In this document: positions 51,581-60,357 of the stretch, piece by piece
Position numbering within the stretch: the first letter of the stretch is position 1
How the letters are laid out: each line of letters opens with the position of its first letter
From: Sphingomonas jatrophae
Lineage (GTDB): Bacteria; Pseudomonadota; Alphaproteobacteria; Sphingomonadales; Sphingomonadaceae
NCBI RefSeq assembly: GCF_900113315.1
Contig: NZ_FOZG01000002.1
Span: 124,001 to 188,000, forward strand
DNA length: 64,000 nt
Reading direction: 5' to 3'
The notes under the pieces: model-generated
Seen by the model: the letters and a program-made list of their open reading frames with translations, nothing else
What the model was told of the DNA's origin: nothing
The model's database searches: none
Made by a program: the position numbers and the translations under genes

Positions 51581-52417
51581 ATGAGCACGATCACCACGCA
51601 GGACGGCACCGAGATCTTCTTCAAGGATTGGGGGCCGAAGAACGCCCAGCCGATCATGTTCCATCACGGATGGCCGCTGTCCGCGGACGACTGGGATGCG
51701 CAGATGCTGTTCTTCCTGGCCAACGGCTTCCGCGTGATCGCCCATGATCGCCGCGGGCATGGCCGCTCGGCCCAGGTCGATTTCGGGCACGACATGGCGC
51801 ATTACGCCGCCGATGCGGCTGCGGTGGTCGAGCATCTCGACCTGCGCAACGCCATCCACATCGGCCACTCGACCGGCGGCGGCGAAGTGGCGGCCTATGT
51901 GGCACGGCACGGCATCCCGGCGGACCGGGTCGCGAAGGCCGTGCTGGTCAGTGCGGTGCCGCCGATCATGGCCAGGACCGAGCGCTATCCCGGCGGCCTG
52001 CCGATCGAGGTATTCGACGGCCTGCGCAAATCGCTCGCCGACAATCGCGCGCAATTCTACCGCGATCTCGCCGCCGGTCCCTTCTATGGCTTCAACCGCG
52101 ACGGCGCCGACGTCAAATCGGCGGTGATCGACAATTGGTGGCGCCAGGGCATGATGGGCGGCGCGCTGGCGCACTATCAAGGCATCAAGGCGTTTTCCGA
52201 AACCGACCAGACCGATGATCTGAAGGCGATCACCGTCCCGCTGCTCGTCCTGCACGGCGATGATGACCAGATCGTGCCGTATCAGAATGCCGGCGTCCTC
52301 TCGGCCGACATCGCGCCGAATGCCACGCTGAAGCTCTACAAGGGCTACCCGCACGGCATGCTCACCACCAATGCGGACGTGCTGAACGCGGATCTGCTCG
52401 CGTTCATCCGCGGCTGA
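51581..52417 (+). CDS. Alpha/beta hydrolase of the non-haem chloroperoxidase / arylesterase group
   Basis: 278 residues. Oxyanion segment HHGWPLSADDWDAQM near residue 28, nucleophile elbow GHSTGGGE (Ser near 95), acid in LHGDDDQIVPY and His in GYPHGML near 263. These define the cofactor-free haloperoxidase/esterase family, which may also make peracids. The GAAGGAACG site supports the ATG. It follows the isochorismatase-like gene by 64 bases. Such pairs are often seen near YtcJ-type amidohydrolases; the joint substrate is unknown. Confidence 0.88.
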   Translation: MSTITTQDGTEIFFKDWGPKNAQPIMFHHGWPLSADDWDAQMLFFLANGFRVIAHDRRGHGRSAQVDFGHDMAHYAADAAAVVEHLDLRNAIHIGHSTGGGEVAAYVARHGIPADRVAKAVLVSAVPPIMARTERYPGGLPIEVFDGLRKSLADNRAQFYRDLAAGPFYGFNRDGADVKSAVIDNWWRQGMMGGALAHYQGIKAFSETDQTDDLKAITVPLLVLHGDDDQIVPYQNAGVLSADIAPNATLKLYKGYPHGMLTTNADVLNADLLAFIRG

Positions 52418-52436
52418 GCGCGAAGGGAACGGCACC

Positions 52437-52634
52437 GTGAAGCCCTACATCCTCTCGCTCGGGGCCGGGCTGCTGATCGGCATGGTCTATAGCCTCCTCG
52501 GCGTCCGTTCCCCCGCCCCGCCGATCGTCGCGCTGATCGGGCTCACCGGCATTTTGGCTGGTGAGCAGATCGTCCCGCTCGCCAAGCGGTTCGCCGATCG
52601 CACCGCGATCGCGCGACCGGAGACCCGCTTATGA
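52437..52634 (+). CDS. XapX domain (DUF1427) membrane protein
   Basis: 65 residues, GTG start at 52437. The whole protein is the XapX pattern: helix LSLGAGLLIGMVYSLLGVRSPAPP then IVALIGLTGILAGEQ with a basic tail. A small inner-membrane protein of unknown function. It overlaps the next gene by 4 bases (ATGA at 52631-52634), so it is clearly part of this operon. Confidence 0.8.
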   Translation: MKPYILSLGAGLLIGMVYSLLGVRSPAPPIVALIGLTGILAGEQIVPLAKRFADRTAIARPETRL

Positions 52635-54565
52635 TCGATCTAACCCGCCGCGGCATGCTCGCCGGTGCCGCTGGCACTGCACTCGCCGTCGCCAGCGAAG
52701 GCCTCGCCATGCAGACGCAACCCGACCTCGTCATCACCAATGCCAAGGTCACGACGCTGGACCGCGCCAATCCGGTCGCCGCCGCCGTCGCGATCCGCGA
52801 CGGCAAGTTCCTCGCCGTCGGCAGCGAAGCGGAGGCGCGGGCCGCCGCCCGCCCTGACGCGCAGGTGATCGACGCCAAGGGCCGGCGCCTGATCCCGGGC
52901 CTGATCGACAGCCACATCCATGTCATTCGCGGTGGGCTGAACTACAACATGGAATTGCGCTGGGAAGGCGTGCCGAGCCTTGCCGATGCGATGGCCATGC
53001 TGAAGCGTCAGGCCCGGAACACGCCGCCACCGCAGTGGGTGCGCGTCGTCGGTGGCTTCATCGAACATCAGTTCGCCGAAAAGCGCCTGCCGACGATCGA
53101 CGAGATCAACGCGGCCGCGCCGGAGACGCCGGTCTTCATCCTGCACCTCTATGATCGGGCGTTGCTGAACGCCGCGGCGCTGCGGGCGGTCGGCTATACC
53201 AGGAACACGCCCAATCCACCGGGCGGCGAGATCGTGCGCGACGCGGCCGGTAACCCGACCGGGCTGCTGCTGGCCCAACCCAACGCGACGATCCTCTACG
53301 CGACACTCGCCAAGGGGCCGAAGCTGCCAGAGGAGTATCAGCTCAACTCGACCCGCCACTTCATGCGCGAGCTCAACTCGCTCGGCGTCACCAGCGTGAT
53401 CGATGCCGGTGGCGGCTATCAGAATTACCCCGACGATTATGCGATCATCGAAAAGCTGCACGCCGACGATCAGCTGACATTGCGCATCGCCTACAACCTC
53501 TTCACGCAGAAGCCGAAGGAAGAGCTGAAGGATTTCGCCACCTGGTCGACCAAGGTGAAACCCGGCGATGGTGACGACACCTACCGTCACAATGGCGCGG
53601 GCGAGATGCTGGTCTATTCGGCGGCGGACTTCGAGGATTTCCGCGTCGAGCGGCCGGACATGCCGCCGTCCATGGAAGGCGATCTGGAGCCGGTCATTCG
53701 CCTGCTCGCGGAGCGGCGCTGGCCGTGGCGCCTGCATGCGACCTACGATCAGACGATCGGCCGCGCGCTCGACGTGTTCGAGAAGGTCAACCGCGACGTG
53801 CCTCTGCAAGGGCTCAACTGGTTCTTCGACCATGCCGAGACGATCAGCGCGCGCAACATAGACCGCATCGCCGCGCTGGGTGGCGGGATCGCGGTGCAGC
53901 ACCGCATGGCGTTCCAGGGCGAGTATTTCGTCGAGCGCTACGGCGTCAAGGCAGCGGAGGCGACCCCGCCGATCCGCCGCATGATGGAGGCGGGCGTGCC
54001 GGTCGGTGCGGGCACCGATGCGACGCGGGTGGCGAGCTACAATCCGTGGGTGTCGCTGTCGTGGCTCGTCACGGGACGGACGCTCGGCGGCCTGGCGCTC
54101 TACCCGGTGCGCAACCGCATGGATCGGGAGACGGCGCTCCGGCTCTGGACCGAGCGGAACACCTGGTTCTCCAACGAGGCAGGAAAGAAGGGGCAGATCA
54201 AGGCGGGGCAGCTCGCCGATCTGGCGCTGCTCTCCGATGACTATTTCGCGGTGCCTGAGCGAGAGATCGCCCAGTTGCGCTCCGTCCTGACGCTGCTCGG
54301 CGGCCGGGTGGTTCATGGCGAGGGCGACTTCGCCGGGATCGCCCCTGCCCTGCCCCGGCCCATGCCCGATTGGTCGCCGGTCGCAACCTTCGGCGGCTAT
54401 CACCGCAAACCCGAGACGGCGCGGAAGATGGCGTCCGCCTGCGGCTGCGTCTCCGCCTGCGGCGTGCATGGCCACGATCATGCGGCCGCACTGGGCGCCG
54501 CCGTTCCCGCGGCCGACGTCCAGAGCTTCTGGGGTGCGTTCGGCTGCGGCTGCTGGGCAGTCTGA
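52631..54565 (+). CDS. Tat-exported YtcJ-type amidohydrolase with Cys/His-rich C-terminal tail
   Basis: 644 residues. Twin-arginine signal (LTRRGMLAGAAGTALA). Amidohydrolase_3 fold: metal motif DSHIHVIRGG near residue 96, then FDHAETIS, and Asp in GAGTDATRVASYNPW. The final 45 residues, unlike most YtcJ proteins, are rich in Cys and His (ACGCVSACGVHGHDH, and FGCGCWAV at the very end), which suggests an additional metal or disulfide site. Export through Tat fits a folded metalloenzyme. It is coupled to XapX by a 4-base overlap. Confidence 0.86.
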   Translation: MIDLTRRGMLAGAAGTALAVASEGLAMQTQPDLVITNAKVTTLDRANPVAAAVAIRDGKFLAVGSEAEARAAARPDAQVIDAKGRRLIPGLIDSHIHVIRGGLNYNMELRWEGVPSLADAMAMLKRQARNTPPPQWVRVVGGFIEHQFAEKRLPTIDEINAAAPETPVFILHLYDRALLNAAALRAVGYTRNTPNPPGGEIVRDAAGNPTGLLLAQPNATILYATLAKGPKLPEEYQLNSTRHFMRELNSLGVTSVIDAGGGYQNYPDDYAIIEKLHADDQLTLRIAYNLFTQKPKEELKDFATWSTKVKPGDGDDTYRHNGAGEMLVYSAADFEDFRVERPDMPPSMEGDLEPVIRLLAERRWPWRLHATYDQTIGRALDVFEKVNRDVPLQGLNWFFDHAETISARNIDRIAALGGGIAVQHRMAFQGEYFVERYGVKAAEATPPIRRMMEAGVPVGAGTDATRVASYNPWVSLSWLVTGRTLGGLALYPVRNRMDRETALRLWTERNTWFSNEAGKKGQIKAGQLADLALLSDDYFAVPEREIAQLRSVLTLLGGRVVHGEGDFAGIAPALPRPMPDWSPVATFGGYHRKPETARKMASACGCVSACGVHGHDHAAALGAAVPAADVQSFWGAFGCGCWAV

Positions 54566-54568
54566 GCG

Positions 54569-54973
54569 ATGCGGAACCCCGTCCACACGCTGCTTCGCGA
54601 TGAGCGGTTCGCGATCACCGCAACCCTCCTGCTGACGCTGCCCTACTGGTCGAGCGGGCTGGGCAAACTCTTCGATCTTGATGGCGCTTTGGCAGAGGCG
54701 GGGCATTTCGGTCTCCAGCCAGCCGCGGCGGTCGTCGGCCTGACGATCCTCGTCCAGATCGGCGGCTCGCTGTTGCTGATTGCCGGACGCTGGGCGTGGC
54801 TCGGTGCCGGCGCGCTGGGTGTCTTCACCGCTCTCGCTACGCTGATCGCACACCCGTTCTGGCGCGTGCTCGATCCGATCGCGCGCTTTCACGAGCGCAA
54901 CACCTTCCTTGAACATGCCGGTCTGGTCGGCGGGCTGATGCTCGCGGCGATCGTGCGGGAGGCAAGACGATGA
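54569..54973 (+). CDS. DoxX family membrane protein
   Basis: 134 residues with four membrane helices and the DoxX pattern (LPYWSSGLGKLFDLDGALAEAGHFGL near residue 22, VQIGGSLLLIAGRWAWLGAGAL). DoxX proteins sit in the inner membrane and are tied to thiosulfate:quinone or oxidative-stress functions, often without proof. It begins 3 bases after the amidohydrolase stop and overlaps the MFS gene by 4 bases. Confidence 0.82.
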   Translation: MRNPVHTLLRDERFAITATLLLTLPYWSSGLGKLFDLDGALAEAGHFGLQPAAAVVGLTILVQIGGSLLLIAGRWAWLGAGALGVFTALATLIAHPFWRVLDPIARFHERNTFLEHAGLVGGLMLAAIVREARR

Positions 54974-56538
54974 CCGACACCGCCAAGCCGCTTTCCAGCC
55001 CCGTGTTCCGCGCGCTGTGGATCGCCACCATCGTGTCGAACATCGGCACCTGGATGCACGATGTCGGGGCGGGCTGGCTGATGACATCGCTCTCGACAAA
55101 TCCTCTGATGGTCGCGCTGGTGCAGGCGGCGACGACGCTGCCGATGTTCGCGCTGGCGCTGCCCGCCGGGGCGCTGGCCGACATCGTCGATCGCCGCCGG
55201 ATGCTGATCGGCGCACAGCTGTTCGGACTTGTCGCGACCGCGCTGCTCGCGCTGGCTACATTCGGCGGGATCACCACCGCACCTCTGCTACTGGCGCTCA
55301 CCGCCGCGATCGCGATCGGTGCGGCGCTTTCGGCGCCGACCTTCCAGGCGATCGTGCCGGAGCTGGTGCCTGCCCCCGCTTTGCAGCAGGCGGTGGCGCT
55401 CAACAGCCTGGGGGTGAACATCGCGCGGGCGATCGGCCCGGCACTGGGCGGCGTGATCATCGCGGCCGCGGGAACGGGTGCGGTGTTCGCGCTCAATGCG
55501 GTGTCGGTAGTCGGCGTGATCGCCGTGATCGCGCGCTGGCGACGGGATGTGCCGCAACGCCACCTGCCGGCGGAGCACTTCGTCGGTGCGATGCGCGCGG
55601 GCGTCCGCTTCGCCCTGCGTGCCCCCGAGCTGAAGGCCGTGCTCGTTCGCTCGATCGGCTTTTTCCTGTTCGCTAGTGCGCTGTGGGCGCTGCTGCCGAT
55701 CGTCGCACGCCGTGACCTCGGGCTGGGGCCCGCCGGCTATGGCGGGCTGCTGACCTTCATGGGGCTGGGTGCCATTGCGGGGGCGATGCTGATGCCGCGA
55801 TTGCGCGCTCGCCTCGGGGCCAATCGCACGACGGTGGTGGCCTCGTTGCTGCTGGCGGGCGCGATGGTCGCACTCGCAGCGTCGCATAGCTTTGCCGCGG
55901 CGGCGGCATCACTGGCGGCTGGCGGCTTCGCATGGATTGCAATGATGGCATCTCTTAACGGCGGTGCGCAGGCGAGTTCCCCCGCCTGGGTGAAGGCGCG
56001 CGCGCTCGCCATCTATCTGCTCGTCTTCCAGGGATCGATGACGGCGGGCTCGACCCTGTGGGGCGGTGTCGCCGGCGCGATCGGCGTACCCGCCACGCTG
56101 GTGCTCGCAGCCGCGCTGCTGGCCGCCGCCACGCTGCTGCTCGGATGGGCTCGCCCGCTGGACGGCATGGCCAAACTTGATCTCGCGCCGTCGCTGCACT
56201 GGCCGGCGCCTGTATTCGAAACCGAGATCGAGCATGATCGCGGCCCGGTGCTCGTAACCATCGAATATCACGTCGATCCGGCACGCGTGCCCGCCTTCTT
56301 CGACGCAATGCAGGGAATGCGCCGCATCCGCCGCCGCGACGGCGCGATCCACTGGGGGCTGTACGAGGATGTCGCCGAGCCCGGCCGCGTCACCGAGACG
56401 TTCACCGTCGAAAGCTGGCTTGAGCATCTGCGCCAGCACGATCGCGTCACCAACGCGGATCGGGTGCAGCAGGAGGCGTTGCGCGCCTTCCAGCAGGACG
56501 CCGCCCCGCCGCTGGTGCGACACATGGTCGCGCGGTGA
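54970..56538 (+). CDS. MFS exporter (EntS-like) fused to an ABM-like C-terminal domain
   Basis: 522 residues. About twelve membrane helices in residues 1-405 with the MFS_3 features NIGTWMHDVGAGWLM, LADIVDRRRMLIG and GPALGGVI. The last ~100 residues (VLVTIEYHVDPARVPAFFDAM, WLEHLRQHDRVT) form a soluble ferredoxin-like/ABM domain, a known accessory of this subfamily. Relatives export siderophores and other small molecules. Here it is flanked by hydrolases and an outer-membrane channel with overlaps of 4 bases on both sides. Confidence 0.86.
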   Translation: MTDTAKPLSSPVFRALWIATIVSNIGTWMHDVGAGWLMTSLSTNPLMVALVQAATTLPMFALALPAGALADIVDRRRMLIGAQLFGLVATALLALATFGGITTAPLLLALTAAIAIGAALSAPTFQAIVPELVPAPALQQAVALNSLGVNIARAIGPALGGVIIAAAGTGAVFALNAVSVVGVIAVIARWRRDVPQRHLPAEHFVGAMRAGVRFALRAPELKAVLVRSIGFFLFASALWALLPIVARRDLGLGPAGYGGLLTFMGLGAIAGAMLMPRLRARLGANRTTVVASLLLAGAMVALAASHSFAAAAASLAAGGFAWIAMMASLNGGAQASSPAWVKARALAIYLLVFQGSMTAGSTLWGGVAGAIGVPATLVLAAALLAAATLLLGWARPLDGMAKLDLAPSLHWPAPVFETEIEHDRGPVLVTIEYHVDPARVPAFFDAMQGMRRIRRRDGAIHWGLYEDVAEPGRVTETFTVESWLEHLRQHDRVTNADRVQQEALRAFQQDAAPPLVRHMVAR

Positions 56539-57902
56539 TCGCCCGGCTGACCGGCGCGCTGCTGCTGGCGCTGCCGCTGCCCGCGGGGGCGCAGGTCGCA
56601 CAGACCAACCTGCGCTATGACGAGGACTGGTCAGCCGCTCGCGGCCTGCCGAACCGGGACGCCCACTGGTGGGAGCGGCTTAAGGATCGACCGCTCTCCG
56701 CCGACCGCAGTGTCTATGTGACGCTCGGCGCCGAAGCGCGGGCTCGGTACGAGGGGTTCGACAACAATAATTGGGGGCAACCGCCTGCACCCGACGATGG
56801 CTATCTCTGGCTGCGCTTCATGCCGCTGGCCGACCTGCATGCCGGGCCGGTGCGCGCCTTCGTGCAGGGGATTGCCGGCTATGCACGCGGCGTCCGGCCC
56901 GGCGCTGGGCCCGCGGATGCGACAGGCTTGGATGTGCTGCAGGCTTTCGCGGATGTCCGCCTGCCCCTCGGCGACGATGCAGCGCTGACTCTACGCGGTG
57001 GGCGCGAGTTGATCGGCCTCGGCTCGGAGCGGCTGGTCGGGCTGCGCTATGGCCCGAACATCCCGCAGCCGTTCGACGGCGTGCGCCTCTCGCTTGAGCA
57101 ACGCGGTGTGCGCGTGGAGGCGCTGCACACGCGCCCCGTTTCGGTGCGCCCGGGCGACTTCGATGATCGAACCTCCCCGACCAAGCGCCTGAACGGCGTT
57201 TACGCGACGGTGCCGCTCGCCGACGGCGCCGCCGCAGATCTCTACTGGCTGGGCTATCGTGACGACCGCGCCCGGTTTGGCGCTGCGCCAGCGCATGAGC
57301 GGCGCGATACCTACGGCCTGCGCCTGTTCGGACGGCGCGGTGCCCTTGGCTGGAACTGGGAAGCCATGCTGCAGGGCGGACGCTTCGGCTCGGCGACCAT
57401 CCGCGCATGGTCCATCGCCAGCGAGACGAGTTACGCCTTCTCCGCGCCGCTCGCCCCGCGCTTCCGGCTTCGCGCCAACATGGCCAGCGGCGACCGCGAC
57501 CGGAATGACGATCGGCTCGGCACGTTCAACGCGCTTTTTCCAAAGGGCAAATATTTTGGAGAGCTGTCGCCGATCGGCCCGCGCAACATCGTCAATCTGC
57601 ATCCAAGCGTGGACGTGGACCTCGGCCGCGGCTTCACCGCCGAACTGGCCGGCATCGCCTATTGGCGAGCAAGCCGGAGGGACGGCCTCTACGATGTGCC
57701 CGGACAGTTGATCCGGGCTCCGGGAGACAGCAACGCGCGCCACATCGGCAACCAGATCGAGTTGCTGGTCGGCTGGCAGGCGAACACGATCCTGTCCTTC
57801 TCCCTCAGCGCCTCGCTGTTCACCGCCGGGCAATTCCTGCGCGAGACCGGCCCCGCCCGTCCCATTCACATGGTCGGGGCGGAGACGATGCTGCGCTTCT
57901 GA
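56535..57902 (+). CDS. Alginate-export (AlgE-like) family outer-membrane channel
   Basis: 455 residues. Signal peptide (ARLTGALLLALPLPAGAQ), then an AlgE-type beta-barrel: RSVYVTLGAEARARYEGFDNNNWG near residue 60, LRGGRELIGLGSERLV (155-170), DRARFGAAPAHERRDTYGLRLFG and FFPKGKYF-like (LFPKGKYFGEL). The chain ends in F. Despite the name, most members are general substrate channels. GTG start at 56535 overlaps the MFS stop (GTGA). It is the last gene of the operon, giving import or export across the outer membrane. Confidence 0.86.
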   Translation: MIARLTGALLLALPLPAGAQVAQTNLRYDEDWSAARGLPNRDAHWWERLKDRPLSADRSVYVTLGAEARARYEGFDNNNWGQPPAPDDGYLWLRFMPLADLHAGPVRAFVQGIAGYARGVRPGAGPADATGLDVLQAFADVRLPLGDDAALTLRGGRELIGLGSERLVGLRYGPNIPQPFDGVRLSLEQRGVRVEALHTRPVSVRPGDFDDRTSPTKRLNGVYATVPLADGAAADLYWLGYRDDRARFGAAPAHERRDTYGLRLFGRRGALGWNWEAMLQGGRFGSATIRAWSIASETSYAFSAPLAPRFRLRANMASGDRDRNDDRLGTFNALFPKGKYFGELSPIGPRNIVNLHPSVDVDLGRGFTAELAGIAYWRASRRDGLYDVPGQLIRAPGDSNARHIGNQIELLVGWQANTILSFSLSASLFTAGQFLRETGPARPIHMVGAETMLRF

Positions 57903-57908
57903 TCATCG

Positions 57909-57926
57909 GCCGGCATCGCTGCCGGC
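57909..57926. terminator. Bidirectional hairpin between convergent genes
   Basis: GCCGGC (57909-57914), 6-base loop, GCCGGC (57921-57926), just after the stop of the AlgE-like gene and 6 bases before the end of the protease gene. No T-run, so it may act as an mRNA 3'-end stabiliser or weak terminator for both. Confidence 0.4.
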
Positions 57927-57932
57927 GCCTTC

Positions 57933-60263
57933 CTAGAGGATCAGGTCCGACACGCCGACCGTGCTGGAGCCGAACATCAGCACGGCAAAGTCCGGCAGGA
58001 TGTCGCCATCCACCTCGCCCAGCAGCACGGTGACGGCGCCGTGCCCCGCTGCGGCCTTCTGATCGCCCAGATCGAAGCCGAGCGAGCGTTCCGCCGCACT
58101 GACGCTGCCGAACGACACCGTCTTGATCTGGCCGATCTGCGGCAGCAGCTGGAACTTGCCGGCCATGGTGAAGGCCTGGTCGCCGTCGCGGTTCAGGTTC
58201 GCATCGATCCCGCTCAGATCGATGCGGTCGCCCTTGGCAAAATCGCCAATCACATCCAGCGTGAACTTGCGCTTGTTCGCCGGCTCGTCGAGTTCCATCA
58301 GGAACACATCGTTGCCGGCGCCGCCGAACAACAGGTCGAGCCCGGTGCCGCCGGTCAGCGTGTCCTCGCCTGCGCCGCCGTACAGCCGGTCATTGCCCTC
58401 ACGTCCGAGGAGCGCATCGTTGCCGGCATTGCCGGTCAGCACATTCTTGGCGCTGTTGCCGAGTAGCGCGTCATTGCCCGCGCCCCCCGTGGCGTTCTCG
58501 ATGACGACATCGTTGGCGATGGTGTAACCACCGTGGATATCGTCAACGTAGGAAACGACACCACCACCGGTCGGCGTATAGTCGAGCGTCGCGGCGAGCA
58601 GGTCGATCCGCGCATCACGGGCGCCGTCATAACGGATCGTATCGGTGCCGCCCGTATCCCAGATCGTCTGATAGAAGGTACCGGCGGCATCGACATCGTC
58701 CAGCGTGTAGGTGGTGTTGCCCGTGGCCGCCTCGTGCACGCCATAGCGTTCCTGCAATTGAGCGATGTCGAATGCGCTCAGCGAGCCGGACCAGCCATAG
58801 CCGACGGTCGCGCGGGTGAACGGCAAGGCGCCGTCCGGATGCGTCTCCCACCCGTCATTATAGGACATGACGGTGTAGACACCCTGGTTGAGATCGTAGA
58901 CGCCAAGCGAGTCCGGCCCCGAGACGCCCAGCATCAGGTCCGATCCGCCGCCCGTATCGTGCGGGTGGGCAAGGCCGTGGGCGTGGCCGAATTCGTGCAG
59001 GATCACGCCATAGGAATAGCCACCCGGCTGCAGGCTCTCGGGCAAAGTGAAGCCACCGCTCAGCAGGTTAAATGCGCCGATCCCCTGCTGCGTCCCGTAG
59101 GCAGGATCCCGCGGGTAGAAGAAGGCGCCATATTGCTCGGACTCGGTGGTCAGCAGGCGGAAGGTCGCCTTGCTCGGGTCCGTGGTGATTTCGTAATTGG
59201 CGCCGAGGATCTTCTCATATTCGTTCAGCGCGTTCATCACGCCGTCGATCTGGAACTGCTGCCAACCGAACGTCTCCATCGGCGTCACGCCGTCATCGCC
59301 TGTCTCACCGAAATTCTCGCCTGCCGGCGCGAAATAGACATAGGCGGTCGGCACGCCGTTGACGTCGACGAACGGCACGTTGTCCGCGTCGCGCCAATCG
59401 ATCGAATCCAGCGGATCATAGTCGGCCGGATCGATCTCGCTCACGTCGAGTGTGTAGCCACCCAGCAGCGAGGGATCGTAGGGCGAGACCTGGACGTAGT
59501 AGGTCCCCGCCTGCTCCGCAAAGAAGCTGGCACCCGTCTCGTAATCGACCGCGGAGGCGACCAGCGTGCCGCGCGCGTCGAAGATGTCGATCACGCCGAT
59601 ATTGTCGCCCGGGATCGGATCGGCAAGTTCGGCCGATCCGGCGATCCCGCCGGCATAGGTGAAGGTGTAGAGCTGCCCCGCTTTCGCGTCGATCCGGTAG
59701 GTATCGACGTCCGCCGCCGAGTCGAGAAAGCCGAAGGTGGTGCCTGCACCGATGAGTTCGGCACCCGCGAAGGTGGCCGGCGCGTCTTTCGCAGGATCGG
59801 CCGACCAGACGTCGATCGTATAGTTGCCCGTGTCGATCGAGGGATCGCCCGTGTCCAGCGTGTAGAAGGACGTTGCATAGAGATAGTGGGTGCCGGTGGT
59901 CGCCGCGGTGAACGTGATCAGCGAGCTGCGCCCCGCGCCGCCGTCATCATCCTCCGCCAGCACCGTGCTCAGCGTCGTGTCGAACAGCGCGAGATAGGGG
60001 TCCTCGATCCCGCCGGTCGGCGTGCCACGATAGGCGAAGCTGTACGTCTGCCCCGCGACCAGCTCGACCGCGATCAGGTCATATCCCTCCGTGCCGGACA
60101 GGCTGCCCGGGACGACGGCGTCCGCATCGGCGGCGATGACGTTGCGCGGCGCCGCGGATTTGGGCGGTGCCGTCAGGTTGAAACCCTCGACCGGGCGCCC
60201 CTTCTGCGCGCCTTCATCGAGGATGGAGCCGTATGAATCGAAGCGCACGAGCGGCGATGCCAT
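57933..60263 (-). CDS. Serralysin-like M10 metalloprotease with PPC domains and RTX repeats
   Basis: About 776 residues. No Sec signal. N-terminal PPC-like beta domains (about 45-160 and 165-280), then a zinc-metzincin domain with HEFGHAHGLAH near residue 423 and Met-turn VMSYNDGW near 466. A stretch of six glycine-rich RTX nonapeptides follows (coded at 58302-58487), then a C-terminal sheet ending SDLIL, as in type I secretion substrates. It should be secreted unfolded, fold with Ca2+, and cleave proteins outside the cell. No ABC/MFP exporter genes are in the window. The start at 60263 (MASPLVRF) is preferred over 60317. Confidence 0.86.
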   Translation of the reverse strand: MASPLVRFDSYGSILDEGAQKGRPVEGFNLTAPPKSAAPRNVIAADADAVVPGSLSGTEGYDLIAVELVAGQTYSFAYRGTPTGGIEDPYLALFDTTLSTVLAEDDDGGAGRSSLITFTAATTGTHYLYATSFYTLDTGDPSIDTGNYTIDVWSADPAKDAPATFAGAELIGAGTTFGFLDSAADVDTYRIDAKAGQLYTFTYAGGIAGSAELADPIPGDNIGVIDIFDARGTLVASAVDYETGASFFAEQAGTYYVQVSPYDPSLLGGYTLDVSEIDPADYDPLDSIDWRDADNVPFVDVNGVPTAYVYFAPAGENFGETGDDGVTPMETFGWQQFQIDGVMNALNEYEKILGANYEITTDPSKATFRLLTTESEQYGAFFYPRDPAYGTQQGIGAFNLLSGGFTLPESLQPGGYSYGVILHEFGHAHGLAHPHDTGGGSDLMLGVSGPDSLGVYDLNQGVYTVMSYNDGWETHPDGALPFTRATVGYGWSGSLSAFDIAQLQERYGVHEAATGNTTYTLDDVDAAGTFYQTIWDTGGTDTIRYDGARDARIDLLAATLDYTPTGGGVVSYVDDIHGGYTIANDVVIENATGGAGNDALLGNSAKNVLTGNAGNDALLGREGNDRLYGGAGEDTLTGGTGLDLLFGGAGNDVFLMELDEPANKRKFTLDVIGDFAKGDRIDLSGIDANLNRDGDQAFTMAGKFQLLPQIGQIKTVSFGSVSAAERSLGFDLGDQKAAAGHGAVTVLLGEVDGDILPDFAVLMFGSSTVGVSDLIL
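58302..58487 (-). repeat. RTX calcium-binding nonapeptide repeats (coding)
   Basis: Six consecutive units of the form G-G-x-G-(N/E/L)-D-x-(L/F), for example GGAGNDALL, GREGNDRLY and GGAGNDVFL. They form the parallel beta-roll that binds Ca2+ after secretion. Confidence 0.8.
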
Positions 60264-60357
60264 GAGGATCCTCCAATCCTTATCTATTGAGGTCAGAAGA
60301 TCATAGGGCTCCGGCATTGGCTAGACAGCCGGACGCGAATTCGGCATCATTCACCGC

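Noticed and set aside
58302-58487. RTX DNA as a CRISPR-like or tandem repeat array
   Set aside because: The periodicity is 27 bases and in frame; it is explained by calcium-binding nonapeptides.
58533-60236. 567-codon plus-strand open frame
   Set aside because: Antisense to the M10 protease with its zinc motif and RTX repeats.
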